A stretch of 47,293 bases of DNA from Porphyromonadaceae bacterium CG2_30_38_12 (GTDB lineage: Bacteria; Bacteroidota; Bacteroidia; Bacteroidales; Paludibacteraceae): the NCBI GenBank assembly GCA_001873635.1, contig MNZK01000030.1, positions 1-47,293 on the forward strand. Reading direction: 5' to 3'. This document shows, in pieces, positions 7,331 to 16,481 of the stretch. The notes under the pieces are model-generated. The model saw nothing but the letters and a program-made list of their open reading frames with translations, was not told the DNA's origin and did not search any database. Position numbers and translations under genes: made by a program. Position 1 is the first letter of the stretch. Every line of letters starts with the position of its first letter.

Positions 7331-10300
7331 ATGACTTCCAATGAAATAAAAGTAGATGAATATGAGCAGCAATCTCTCTATTCATTTGAAAACGAGCATG
7401 ATGCTTGTGGCGTTGGGCTTGTAATAAACCTTTTCGGCGAACAGTCGCATGAAATTGTCGAAAAAGGTTTACAAGTTCTGGAAAACATGGTGCACCGTGG
7501 AGCCGAAAGTGCCGACAACAAAACAGGTGATGGTGCCGGGATATTAATTCAAATTCCGCACGAATTTATTTTGCTTCAAGGCATCCCTGTGCCAGCCAAA
7601 GGGCGTTACGGAACCGGATTGGTATTTATGCCAAAAGACAAAGAACAAGCTGCCCATTGTATAAAATTAATGCACGAAAAAATAGCTAACGAGGGATTAA
7701 CTCTCTTAGCTACACGTAAGGTACCCGTTAATACCGATATACTTGGACAGATATCCTCCTCGAACGAGCCCGATATTATTCAACTATTTATAACTGGATG
7801 TAGCTCACAAGATGAGTTAGAATTAAAGCTATACGTTGTTCGGAAAAAAATTGAAAAAGCACTTTTAGGAAGTCAAATCGACAAAGATCGTTCGTTCTAC
7901 GTTGTGAGCCTTTCTACCAAACAAATGGTTTACAAAGGCATGCTTACCTCTCTTCAACTTCGTGAATATTATCCCGATTTATCCAATGAGAATTTTACAA
8001 GTGGCATTGCCTTAGTACATTCTCGTTTCAGCACCAATACCTTTCCAACATGGGATTTGGCACAGCCATTTCGCCTCTTAGGGCACAATGGTGAAATTAA
8101 CACGATACGCGGAAACCGCCAATGGATGGAATCGCGCGAGAGTGTACTCAAATCAGAACAATTAGGTAATTTAGAAGAAATATTCCCCATTGTACAACCT
8201 CGCATGAGCGATAGTGCCACTTTAGACAATACCTTGGAATTTTTGGTAATGTCCGGAAAAAGTTTGCCGCACGCCATGGCTATGTTGGTGCCTGAAAGTC
8301 ACAACAAAAAAAATCCTATTTCCGATAACCTCCGTGCTTTCTACGAATATCACAGTACATTTATGGAACCATGGGATGGGCCAGCCACCCTACTTTTTAG
8401 CGATGGTCGCTACGCTGGAGGCATGTTAGACCGCAATGGTTTACGTCCGGCACGTTATTTAATTACCCATGACAATTTAATGATTATCGCTTCCGAAACT
8501 GGAACCATCGATTTTGCACCGGAACGTATCAAAGAAAAAGGTCGCCTTAAACCAGGTAAAATGGTTATGATTGACACCGAATCGGGTCAAATATTTTACG
8601 ACCGAGAATTGAAGGAAGGCTTAGCCAAAGCATTCCCTTATCGTGATTGGCTGAATAAAAACTGTGTGAATATTGATGATATTAGCTCTGGACGAAGTGT
8701 GAAAACTGAAATAGCCAATTATGCAACCTTGTTGCATGCTTTCGGTTACAGCACGGAGGATTTGGAACGATTAATAACACCCATGGCACGTGATGGTTTT
8801 GAACCTATTTCGTCGATGGGAAACGATACAGTGCTGGCAGTTTTTTCTAAAAAACCACAGCGATTGTTCAATTATTTCCGCCAGCAATTTGCACAGGTTA
8901 CCAACCCTGCCATCGACCCCATTCGCGAAGAATTGGTTATGTCGCTCACAGGGTATATCGGTTCGGTTAACCAAAATTTACTGGAACCGGCACACGAAAT
9001 TTGTAAAATGGTAAAATTAAAAAGTCCTGTACTTACCAACGTACAGTTCGACATTTTAATGAACCTAAACTACAAAGGCTTCTATACTATATCATTACCT
9101 ATGCTATTCGACCCTAAATCTGGTGCAAAAGGACTTGAAAAAGCTATTGATGACCTATGTTTATCAGTAGAAAAGGCTGTGGATGAAGGCAAGAATTACA
9201 TTGTTTTGAGCGACCGTGGTGTTGATGCAACTCATGCTCCAATTCCATCTTTGTTAGCAGTTTCAGCCGTTCATCTCTATCTGTTGCAAAAACGTAAACG
9301 CATGCAAATAGATATTGTAGTCGAATCAGCAGAACCGCGTGAAGTAATGCACTTTGCCTTATTATTTGGATTTGGAGCTAATGCTGTTAATCCATACATG
9401 GCGTATGCTATTATTAACGATAGCATCAAAGCAGGTGACATACAAATGGACATGAACACTGCCATGAAACATTACATCAAGGCAGTAAACAAAGGCTTAT
9501 TAAAAGTGCTTTCCAAAATGGGAAATTCAACCTTGCGAAGTTATCGGGGTGCACACATTTTTGAAGCATTGGGCATTTCGTCGCAAGTAATGAGTAAGTA
9601 TTTTAAAGGAATAAGTTCAGCCATAGGCGGAATAGATTTAGAAGATATAGCCAACGAAGTTATTCAACCACATTTTGAGGCATTTTTTCCTGAAGAAGGT
9701 CAAAATCCCGAAGAATTATACAATTTAGGCTTGTACGCCTACCGTATTCAGGGCGAGCAACATGCTTGGAATCCTGAAAGTATTGCACGCCTTCAGATAG
9801 CTACCAAAACAAACGATTATCAAAAATACAAGGAATACGTAAAAGTAGTGGACGAAAAAGCCGAACCTATTTTTATCCGCGACCTTATGGAATACAAACG
9901 CAATCCCATTTCGATTGACGAGGTAGAGCCCATCGAAAAGATAACCAAACGTTTTGTTACCGGCGCTATGTCCTACGGCTCTATAAGCCGAGAAGCACAT
10001 GAGGCTATGGCTATGGCTATGAACACTTTACATGGTAGAAGTAATACTGGCGAAGGTGGAGAAGATCCCGAACGTTACAAAAAACGTGACGATGGGCTGA
10101 GTACACGCAGTGCTATCAAGCAAGTAGCTTCAGGTCGATTTGGAGTAACCTCCGAGTATTTAGTTAATGCGGATGAGCTACAAATTAAAATTGCGCAAGG
10201 CGCAAAACCTGGCGAAGGAGGTCAGCTTCCGGGACATAAGGTGGACAAAATAATTGCCCGAACGCGACATTCAATTCCCGGAATTTCGCTCATCTCTCCT

Positions 10301-11860
10301 CCACCCCATCACGATATATATTCCATCGAAGATTTGGCTCAGCTCATCTACGATTTAAAAAACATCAACCCAACAGCAACTATTAGTGTAAAATTAGTTT
10401 CGGAAAGTGGTGTAGGTACCGTAGCAGCTGGAGTTGCCAAAGCAAAAGCAGACCTAATACTTATTAGTGGCGCCGAAGGTGGTACGGGTGCAAGTCCGTC
10501 AAGTTCCATCAAACATGCAGGTTTGCCCATGGAAATTGGTTTAGCAGAAGCACAACAAACCTTGGTATTGAACGATTTACGTGGACAAATCAGACTTCAA
10601 ACGGATGGACAATTAAAAACAGGACACGACATTATCGTAGCTGCCTTGCTGGGTGCCGAAGAATTTGGGTTTGCTACCAGTGCATTGATAACTTTGGGCT
10701 GTATCATGATGCGCAAATGCCATCTGAACACTTGTCCAGTAGGCGTTGCAACCCAAGATGAAGAGCTACGCAAGCATTTTATTGGAAAATATCAGTACCT
10801 TGTAAATTTCTTTAATTTCTTGGCACAAGATGTACGCGAACATTTAGCCTTGATGGGTTACAAGAGTATGGATGAAATTATAGGTCATGCCGAACTTTTA
10901 GAACGCAAAGAAATAAACACAAACCCCAAAATTAAGAAAGTTGATTTAAGCAGAATTTTATTTGCACCAGCAACGGTTACAACAAATGCTTTGCGTCATG
11001 TTAAAAACCAGGAACACAAACTCGAAAGTGTTTTGGATAGGGAATTGATAAAAAAATCACTCCCCGCACTGGATTTGTGCATGCCAGTAGAGATACACAG
11101 CAAGATCAAAAATATCGACCGTACTGTTGGCGCCATGCTCTCTGGCGAAATAGCTAAACGTTTTGGGCAAGTAGGTTTACCCGATGACACAATAAAGGCT
11201 TATTTCAAAGGCTCTGCAGGTCAAAGTTTTGGAGCATTCTTGAGTAAAGGAATGTTTTTCGAACTCGAAGGTGAAGCCAATGATTATGTTGGGAAAGGAC
11301 TCTCGGGAGGAAAAATCATTATCAAAGCACCTGCCGAAAGCACCTTCAAGCCTGAAGATAACATTATTGCCGGAAACACCATATTGTATGGTGCAACATC
11401 GGGTGAGGTTTATGTAAATGGTGTTGTAGGTGAACGTTTTTGTGTACGCAACTCGGGTGCCAAAGCAGTTGTTGAAGGTGCTGGTGATCACTGTTGCGAA
11501 TATATGACCGGCGGTTTAACGGTAGTACTTGGCAAAACAGGTCGTAACTTTGCTGCTGGTATGAGTGGTGGAGTGGCCTATGTACTCGACGAAACAGGCG
11601 ATTTTGATTTCTATTGCAACATGGAAATGGTTGAACTTTCATTAATTGAAGATAGCCACGACAACAAAGAAGTGAAAACTATGATAGAAAATCACTTGAA
11701 ATACACCGGCAGTACGTTAGCAAAAATAATCCTCGATGATTGGCGCACCTATGCTGATAAATTCATAAAAGTTGTTCCTATTGAATACAAAAAAGTCATT
11801 CAGGAAGCAAAAATGGAAGCTATCAACAAGAAAATTGCTCAAGTGGAACGTGATTATTAA
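7331..11860 (+). CDS. gltB: Glutamate synthase, large (alpha) subunit
   Basis: From this start the protein has 1509 residues. It converts glutamine and 2-oxoglutarate to two glutamates together with GltD. Domains in order are: a class II amidotransferase whose nucleophile Cys26 follows a 25-residue propeptide; a central domain; an FMN/2-oxoglutarate synthase domain; a 3Fe-4S site with Cys-x5-Cys-x4-Cys in the segment Gly-Cys-Ile-Met-Met-Arg-Lys-Cys-His-Leu-Asn-Thr-Cys; and a C-terminal glycine-rich beta-helix. The frame stays open upstream to a GTG at 7250, but that codon lies inside a terminator stem. The ATG at 7331 gives a normal propeptide and is preferred. gltD follows after 147 bp. Confidence 0.95.
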   Translation: MTSNEIKVDEYEQQSLYSFENEHDACGVGLVINLFGEQSHEIVEKGLQVLENMVHRGAESADNKTGDGAGILIQIPHEFILLQGIPVPAKGRYGTGLVFMPKDKEQAAHCIKLMHEKIANEGLTLLATRKVPVNTDILGQISSSNEPDIIQLFITGCSSQDELELKLYVVRKKIEKALLGSQIDKDRSFYVVSLSTKQMVYKGMLTSLQLREYYPDLSNENFTSGIALVHSRFSTNTFPTWDLAQPFRLLGHNGEINTIRGNRQWMESRESVLKSEQLGNLEEIFPIVQPRMSDSATLDNTLEFLVMSGKSLPHAMAMLVPESHNKKNPISDNLRAFYEYHSTFMEPWDGPATLLFSDGRYAGGMLDRNGLRPARYLITHDNLMIIASETGTIDFAPERIKEKGRLKPGKMVMIDTESGQIFYDRELKEGLAKAFPYRDWLNKNCVNIDDISSGRSVKTEIANYATLLHAFGYSTEDLERLITPMARDGFEPISSMGNDTVLAVFSKKPQRLFNYFRQQFAQVTNPAIDPIREELVMSLTGYIGSVNQNLLEPAHEICKMVKLKSPVLTNVQFDILMNLNYKGFYTISLPMLFDPKSGAKGLEKAIDDLCLSVEKAVDEGKNYIVLSDRGVDATHAPIPSLLAVSAVHLYLLQKRKRMQIDIVVESAEPREVMHFALLFGFGANAVNPYMAYAIINDSIKAGDIQMDMNTAMKHYIKAVNKGLLKVLSKMGNSTLRSYRGAHIFEALGISSQVMSKYFKGISSAIGGIDLEDIANEVIQPHFEAFFPEEGQNPEELYNLGLYAYRIQGEQHAWNPESIARLQIATKTNDYQKYKEYVKVVDEKAEPIFIRDLMEYKRNPISIDEVEPIEKITKRFVTGAMSYGSISREAHEAMAMAMNTLHGRSNTGEGGEDPERYKKRDDGLSTRSAIKQVASGRFGVTSEYLVNADELQIKIAQGAKPGEGGQLPGHKVDKIIARTRHSIPGISLISPPPHHDIYSIEDLAQLIYDLKNINPTATISVKLVSESGVGTVAAGVAKAKADLILISGAEGGTGASPSSSIKHAGLPMEIGLAEAQQTLVLNDLRGQIRLQTDGQLKTGHDIIVAALLGAEEFGFATSALITLGCIMMRKCHLNTCPVGVATQDEELRKHFIGKYQYLVNFFNFLAQDVREHLALMGYKSMDEIIGHAELLERKEINTNPKIKKVDLSRILFAPATVTTNALRHVKNQEHKLESVLDRELIKKSLPALDLCMPVEIHSKIKNIDRTVGAMLSGEIAKRFGQVGLPDDTIKAYFKGSAGQSFGAFLSKGMFFELEGEANDYVGKGLSGGKIIIKAPAESTFKPEDNIIAGNTILYGATSGEVYVNGVVGERFCVRNSGAKAVVEGAGDHCCEYMTGGLTVVLGKTGRNFAAGMSGGVAYVLDETGDFDFYCNMEMVELSLIEDSHDNKEVKTMIENHLKYTGSTLAKIILDDWRTYADKFIKVVPIEYKKVIQEAKMEAINKKIAQVERDY

Positions 11861-12007
11861 AATAGGAATGCATGCTTTGCGTAAAATGCAAAATAGGTAT
11901 CACGATTTTAGCAAACAAAAAAACAATTAAATTAGAAATACAACAAATTAATTAAACAAGCTCAAAAAGTCTCCTCACCAGTAGATTAAAATGAGCTTTA
12001 ACATAAT

Positions 12008-13420
12008 ATGGGAAATCCAAAAGCATTTATGATGATTCCTCGCAAAGATGCCGGATACCGTCCGGTTCAAGATCGTATTCACGATTTTGGCGAGGTAGAA
12101 CAAACACTCAATCGCGAAGACCGTAAATTGCAAGCTTCGCGCTGCATGGACTGTGGCATACCATTTTGCAACTGGGGCTGCCCACTGGGCAATAAAATGC
12201 CCGAATGGCAAGACCTACTCTACAAAGGAAAATGGAAAGAGGCAATTGATAACATGCATGAAACCAACAACTTTCCTGATTTCACAGGACGTATTTGTCC
12301 GGCTCCGTGCGAAAAGGCTTGTGTGCTCAATCTACACGATGCACCTGTTACTATTCGCGAAAACGAAGCATCCATTTCGGAAGTTGGTTTCATTGAGGGA
12401 CATATCAAGCCCCTACCACCTAAAACGCGTACTGGCAAAAAAATTGCTGTCATAGGCTCTGGTCCTTCCGGGATGGCTGCTGCTCAACAGCTTAACAGAA
12501 AAGGGCATAGCGTTACTTTGTTCGAAAAGGACAGTAAGATTGGTGGCTTATTACGCTATGGCATTCCAAATTTCAAACTAAACAAAATGGTGATCGATCG
12601 TCGTTTGGCACAAATGGAAGCAGAAGGCATTGAATTTAGAACCAATTGTGAAATAGGCAAAGACATTTCGGGAAAAGAAATCATGGAAAACTATGACGCC
12701 GTAGCAATTACTATAGGTGCTGGACATGCACGCAACATTACTCCTGAAGGTCGCGACTTAAAAGGAATATATTTTGCCATGGAATTTTTGAGCCAGCAAA
12801 ATAAATTAATCATGGGCGAAGATTTGGCACAAGCTGAAATCATTAACGCCAAAGGCAAACATGTGTTAGTTATTGGTGGTGGCGATACCGGTTCGGACTG
12901 TGTTGGAACTTCCAACCGACAAGGAGCTACCAAGGTAACTCAAATTGAAATTTTGCCCAAACCTCCCATTGGTAAAAATCCGGACACGCCATGGCCATTT
13001 TATCCTACTATCCTAAAAACATCGAGTTCCCACGAAGAGGGTTGCGAAAGGAAATGGAGTTTAAACACAGTAGCTTTTAAAGGTACAAATGGCAAATTAG
13101 AAGAAGTGCTCGTAGAAGAAGTGGAATGGGAAAAAGACACCAACGGACGTTTCAGCATGAAACCTACTGGCAAAACTGAAACCATCAAAGCCGACTTGGT
13201 ATTTTTAGCTTTAGGCTTTGTGCATCCTGTACACGAAGGCTTGCTTACCGAGTTAGGCGTTGCGTTTGACGCACGCGGAAATGTAGCTATCAACAAAGAA
13301 AGTAAAAGTTCGGTAGCCAAAGTTTTTGCTGCTGGCGATGCTGCCATTGGTGCCAGTTTAGTAGTTCGTGCCATTGCATTAGGTCGAAAAGTTGCCGAAG
13401 ACATTCATAAAACCCTTTAA
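12008..13420 (+). CDS. gltD: Glutamate synthase, small (beta) subunit
   Basis: This 470-residue FAD/iron-sulfur protein takes electrons from NAD(P)H and passes them to GltB. N-terminal cysteines for two 4Fe-4S clusters are visible near residues 46-60 (Cys-Met-Asp-Cys...Cys-Asn-Trp-Gly-Cys-Pro) and 97-106 (Cys-Pro-Ala-Pro-Cys-Glu-Lys-Ala-Cys). An FAD Gly-Ser-Gly-Pro-Ser-Gly motif lies near 151. An NAD(P) Gly-Gly-Gly-Asp-Thr-Gly motif lies near 289. The C-terminal Ala-Ala-Gly-Asp-Ala segment completes the FAD site. It follows gltB on the same strand, and the 147-bp spacer shows no clear promoter or terminator, so co-transcription is likely. Confidence 0.95.
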   Translation: MGNPKAFMMIPRKDAGYRPVQDRIHDFGEVEQTLNREDRKLQASRCMDCGIPFCNWGCPLGNKMPEWQDLLYKGKWKEAIDNMHETNNFPDFTGRICPAPCEKACVLNLHDAPVTIRENEASISEVGFIEGHIKPLPPKTRTGKKIAVIGSGPSGMAAAQQLNRKGHSVTLFEKDSKIGGLLRYGIPNFKLNKMVIDRRLAQMEAEGIEFRTNCEIGKDISGKEIMENYDAVAITIGAGHARNITPEGRDLKGIYFAMEFLSQQNKLIMGEDLAQAEIINAKGKHVLVIGGGDTGSDCVGTSNRQGATKVTQIEILPKPPIGKNPDTPWPFYPTILKTSSSHEEGCERKWSLNTVAFKGTNGKLEEVLVEEVEWEKDTNGRFSMKPTGKTETIKADLVFLALGFVHPVHEGLLTELGVAFDARGNVAINKESKSSVAKVFAAGDAAIGASLVVRAIALGRKVAEDIHKTL

Positions 13421-13429
13421 AATTTAATA

Positions 13430-13493
13430 GTTTGATGGTTGAATCGTTTGATAATTTAATTTTTTCAGAAGTTCAAACTCATCAAACCTTTTT
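13430..13493 (+). terminator. Imperfect hairpin between gltD and asnB
   Basis: GTTTGATG (13430-13437) pairs with CATCAAAC (13480-13487). The pairing can extend inward through GTTGAA/TTCAA, and a T5 tract follows. The stem is AT-rich with a long loop, so it may be a weak terminator. The repeated TTTGAT units resemble simple intergenic repeats. Confidence 0.5.
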
Positions 13494-13528
13494 AAATGCT
13501 TTAAACTCTTCAAAAACAAAAAAAAAAT

Positions 13529-15199
13529 ATGTGTGGAATAGTATGTGCCTTTAATCTCGAGCAGCCTGCTGAAAAACTCAGGCCTCAAATTTTAAAAATG
13601 TCGAAAAAAATTCGTCATCGTGGACCAGATTGGTCGGGAATATATGCTAGTGAGAAAGCCATTATGGCTCACGAGCGTCTGTCAATTGTAGATCCTGAAT
13701 CGGGGAAACAACCTTTGTACAGTAAAGATGGTAAATTAGTATTGGCAGTGAATGGGGAAATTTACAATCACCAAGAAATCAGGAAACAATTTGAAGGAAA
13801 ATATGAGTTTTTAACCAAGTCAGATTGTGAAGTTATATTAGCTTTATATCGTGAGAAAGGTCCCAATTTTTTGGAAGACCTCAATGGCATTTTTGCATTT
13901 GCATTGTACGACATCGAAAATGATATTTTCTTGATTGGACGCGACCATATTGGCATCATTCCCCTCTATCAGGGTTGGGATAAATCGGGCACTTATTACG
14001 TAGGCTCCGAGCTGAAAGCGCTGGAAGGTCATTGCTCAAGAATTGAAGAATTTTTACCCGGACAATACTTTTTCAGCCCAGATGGTAAACCTACACAATG
14101 GTATGCACGCGATTGGATGGATTATGATGCTGTAAAAAACAACACATCGAGTATCGATGTGTTGCGTGAGGCTCTCGAAGCTGCTGTTGAACGCCAACTG
14201 ATGGCTGATGTTCCTTATGGCGTATTACTTTCGGGTGGTTTAGATTCTTCGATTATCTCGGCAGTAGCTAAGAAATTCGCATCCAAACGCATCGAAACAG
14301 GAAATACGCAAGAAGCATGGTGGCCTCAGCTTCATTCTTTTGCAGTAGGTCTTATAGGCTCACCCGATTTGGCTGCAGCTCGCTTAGTTGCCGACCACAT
14401 TGGCACCATTCATCACGAGATAAACTTTACCGTGCAAGAAGGCCTCGATGCCATTCGCGATGTCATTTATCATGTTGAAACTTATGATGTTACAACCATT
14501 CGTGCCAGCACTCCCATGTACTTGCTATCGCGCGTTATCAAATCGATGGGCGTTAAAATGGTACTTTCGGGAGAAGGAGCCGACGAAATTTTTGGAGGTT
14601 ACCTCTATTTTCACAAAGCACCTAATGCAGAAGAGTTTCACAAAGAAACAGTACGCAAATTGGAGAAATTACACATGTACGACTGCTTACGAGCCAACAA
14701 ATCTCTTGCTGCATGGGGAGTTGAGGGTCGTGTTCCATTTCTTGACAAGGAGTTTATGGATATAGCTATGCGCTTAAACCCAACCGACAAAATGGCTGGA
14801 AACGGTAAAATGGAAAAATGGATTTTACGGCAAGCATTTGAATCATATCTACCACATAGCGTGGCATGGCGCCAAAAAGAACAATTTTCCGATGGGGTAG
14901 GTTACAATTGGATTGACACACTGAAAGAACTGACCAGTAGCCGCGTAACTGATGAGCAAATGGCAAAAGTGAACGACCGTTTTCCAATAAATCCTCCTAT
15001 GAACAAAGAGGAATATTACTACAGAACAATTTTTGAAGAGCACTTTCCATCGGATGCAGCTGCCACATGTGTACCCTCAGTACCTTCGGTTGCATGTAGC
15101 ACCCCGATAGCATTAGCATGGGATGCTGCTTTCCAAAACTTAAATGACCCCTCGGGACGAGCCGTGAGCAGCGTTCACGAAGATGGATACACGAAGTAG
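13529..15199 (+). CDS. asnB: Glutamine-hydrolysing asparagine synthetase B
   Basis: This 556-residue enzyme makes asparagine from aspartate, glutamine and ATP. Cys2 right after the initiator Met is the glutaminase nucleophile. The Arg-His-Arg-Gly-Pro-Asp and Asn-Gly-Glu-Ile-Tyr-Asn motifs of the class II amidotransferase domain follow. The synthetase domain has the pyrophosphate loop Ser-Gly-Gly-Leu-Asp-Ser-Ser at 235-241 and a Gly-Glu-Gly-Ala-Asp-Glu motif. Length is normal for bacterial AsnB. It ends the nitrogen-assimilation block and draws on the glutamine made by GlnN. It faces the minus-strand thiamine pyrophosphokinase gene across a shared terminator. Confidence 0.95.
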   Translation: MCGIVCAFNLEQPAEKLRPQILKMSKKIRHRGPDWSGIYASEKAIMAHERLSIVDPESGKQPLYSKDGKLVLAVNGEIYNHQEIRKQFEGKYEFLTKSDCEVILALYREKGPNFLEDLNGIFAFALYDIENDIFLIGRDHIGIIPLYQGWDKSGTYYVGSELKALEGHCSRIEEFLPGQYFFSPDGKPTQWYARDWMDYDAVKNNTSSIDVLREALEAAVERQLMADVPYGVLLSGGLDSSIISAVAKKFASKRIETGNTQEAWWPQLHSFAVGLIGSPDLAAARLVADHIGTIHHEINFTVQEGLDAIRDVIYHVETYDVTTIRASTPMYLLSRVIKSMGVKMVLSGEGADEIFGGYLYFHKAPNAEEFHKETVRKLEKLHMYDCLRANKSLAAWGVEGRVPFLDKEFMDIAMRLNPTDKMAGNGKMEKWILRQAFESYLPHSVAWRQKEQFSDGVGYNWIDTLKELTSSRVTDEQMAKVNDRFPINPPMNKEEYYYRTIFEEHFPSDAAATCVPSVPSVACSTPIALAWDAAFQNLNDPSGRAVSSVHEDGYTK

Positions 15200-15218
15200 A
15201 ACCCTTTTTTCACACAAA

Positions 15219-15254
15219 ATAAAAGCCACAATAATATTTTTTGTGGCTTTTTTA
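15219..15254. terminator. Bidirectional terminator between asnB and thiN
   Basis: AAAAGCCACAA (15221-15231) pairs with TTGTGGCTTTT (15241-15251). T tracts lie on the 3' side of the stem on both strands. It separates two convergent genes and can serve both. Confidence 0.88.
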
Positions 15255-15258
15255 TTGA

Positions 15259-15876
15259 TTATCTGTTTTGAAAAACAATAACTTCACCCTGCCCATCGAA
15301 GGCAATTGTGAACTGATCAGCCAATGCTTCGTTAAGTGTACCCATCCACCACGAGCGTAACTCAAGGTCATGCAAAGGATATTTTAAATTTGTAGAACGT
15401 AGTTTTAATGAAGGTTGTAAAGAAAAAATAGAAACCTGCTGTCCTATAAAAGCCTTAAACGTGTTTGTTTTTAAAATGGGAGTAAAAACACCGTAGTCAG
15501 TTACAATTCTCACTTCAAGCCACTGAGCATACTCCGAAAGCAAAGCGATATTTCCAATAGTATGATCTTCGCGCTTCCCAGTGGCTGCCAAGATATCAAC
15601 GGAATTGAAGCCATTCGCAACACACCAGCGAATTGATTTGGTGAGATCGTTGGTTTCCTGATCCGGATTGTGAATCATTATCGAGCCATAGCGCAGTTTC
15701 TGATTTTCAGAAATTGAATCCAAATCGCCAATAATTAAATTGGGTAAGAAATTATTTTTCTCCAAATTAGAGATAGCACCATCGCAGCAAATCAGATAGG
15801 CTGCTTGCTGTAACAATTCTAATGCTTCTGTGGAAGAAGGAAATTCTCCATTAGCTACGACAACTGCTTTTTTCAT
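15259..15876 (-). CDS. thiN: Thiamine pyrophosphokinase
   Basis: This 205-residue enzyme transfers pyrophosphate from ATP to thiamine to give the cofactor thiamine diphosphate. The typical motifs are present: Cys-Cys-Asp-Gly-Ala near the N-terminus, Gly-Asp-Leu-Asp-Ser-Ile (metal/ATP), a Gln-Glu-Thr-Asn-Asp-Leu-Thr-Lys segment, and Thr-Gly-Lys-Arg-Glu-Asp-His-Thr. The C-terminal part is the beta-rich thiamine-binding domain. Length is normal. It lies downstream of rpmE2 beyond a strong terminator, with only about 27 bp between terminator and start, so it depends on read-through or on a promoter I cannot recognise. No TPP riboswitch is visible. Confidence 0.9.
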   Translation of the reverse strand: MKKAVVVANGEFPSSTEALELLQQAAYLICCDGAISNLEKNNFLPNLIIGDLDSISENQKLRYGSIMIHNPDQETNDLTKSIRWCVANGFNSVDILAATGKREDHTIGNIALLSEYAQWLEVRIVTDYGVFTPILKTNTFKAFIGQQVSIFSLQPSLKLRSTNLKYPLHDLELRSWWMGTLNEALADQFTIAFDGQGEVIVFQNR

Positions 15877-15903
15877 AAAATATTAAGTGAAACAATTAAA
15901 TGC

Positions 15904-15932
15904 AAAAAACCACAATCTTGAGATTGTGGTTT
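15904..15932 (-). terminator. Terminator of rpmE2
   Basis: AAACCACAATCT/AGATTGTGGTTT forms a near-perfect 12-bp palindrome with a 2-nt centre. On the minus strand it is followed by a T-rich tract. It lies between rpmE2 and thiN. Confidence 0.88.
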
Positions 15933-15963
15933 ATGTTTGGTTGCATAACAATATTAAGCGAAC

Positions 15964-16224
15964 TTATTTTTTAGCTTCGCCACGTTTAGCGTAACGAGTC
16001 ATAAATTTATCAACGCGACCAGCAGTATCTACTAACTTGGATTTACCTGTGTAGAAAGGGTGCGAAGAACTGGAAATTTCTAACTTAACAATTGGGTAAG
16101 TAACACCATCAACATCAATGGTTTCTCTTGTGTTTACGGTTGAACGAGAGAAAAATATGTCGCCATTGGACATATCTTTAAATACTACGGTGCGATAGTT
16201 GTCTGGGTGAATTCCGCTTTTCAT
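15964..16224 (-). CDS. rpmE2: Ribosomal protein L31, type B
   Basis: This 86-residue protein of the large ribosomal subunit carries the L31 signature (Ser-Ser-His-Pro-Phe-Tyr-Thr-Gly-Lys near residues 53-61). It contains no cysteine at all. That is the zinc-independent type B form, which in many bacteria replaces the zinc-binding form under zinc limitation. It has its own promoter and terminator and so forms a single-gene unit. Confidence 0.95.
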   Translation of the reverse strand: MKSGIHPDNYRTVVFKDMSNGDIFFSRSTVNTRETIDVDGVTYPIVKLEISSSSHPFYTGKSKLVDTAGRVDKFMTRYAKRGEAKK

Positions 16225-16309
16225 ATATTTTAATTATTTAATATTTCGTGTTTTAGGCAGTTTATTTCGTTCTATTTTAATTAACTATCCTATTATTATT
16301 TTGGGCTTG

Positions 16310-16341
16310 CAAAAGTACGAATTTTTACTCAAATAATCAAA
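16310..16341 (-). promoter_or_regulatory. Promoter of rpmE2
   Basis: On the minus strand a TACTTTTG box (complement of 16310-16317) lies 20 bp downstream of a TTTG (complement of 16338-16341), an excellent fit to the Bacteroidota promoter. The leader is about 80 nt. I see no obvious Zur operator. Confidence 0.75.
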
Positions 16342-16481
16342 TATTTTTTTTCAAATAATTAATTATTTCAGATATATCTACATTTTCAACAAAAAAAAAT
16401 CAGATAAAAATCTAAATATCAGAAATTTAAAAAGAATACAGCTATCATCATCTAACTAAAAACCGACTAAAAAAAAACTCT

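Noticed and set aside
11364-11642. Open frames opposite gltB, gltD, ahcY and the M14 genes
   Set aside because: They lack recognisable domains, overlap strong conserved genes in antisense and look like by-products of codon bias.
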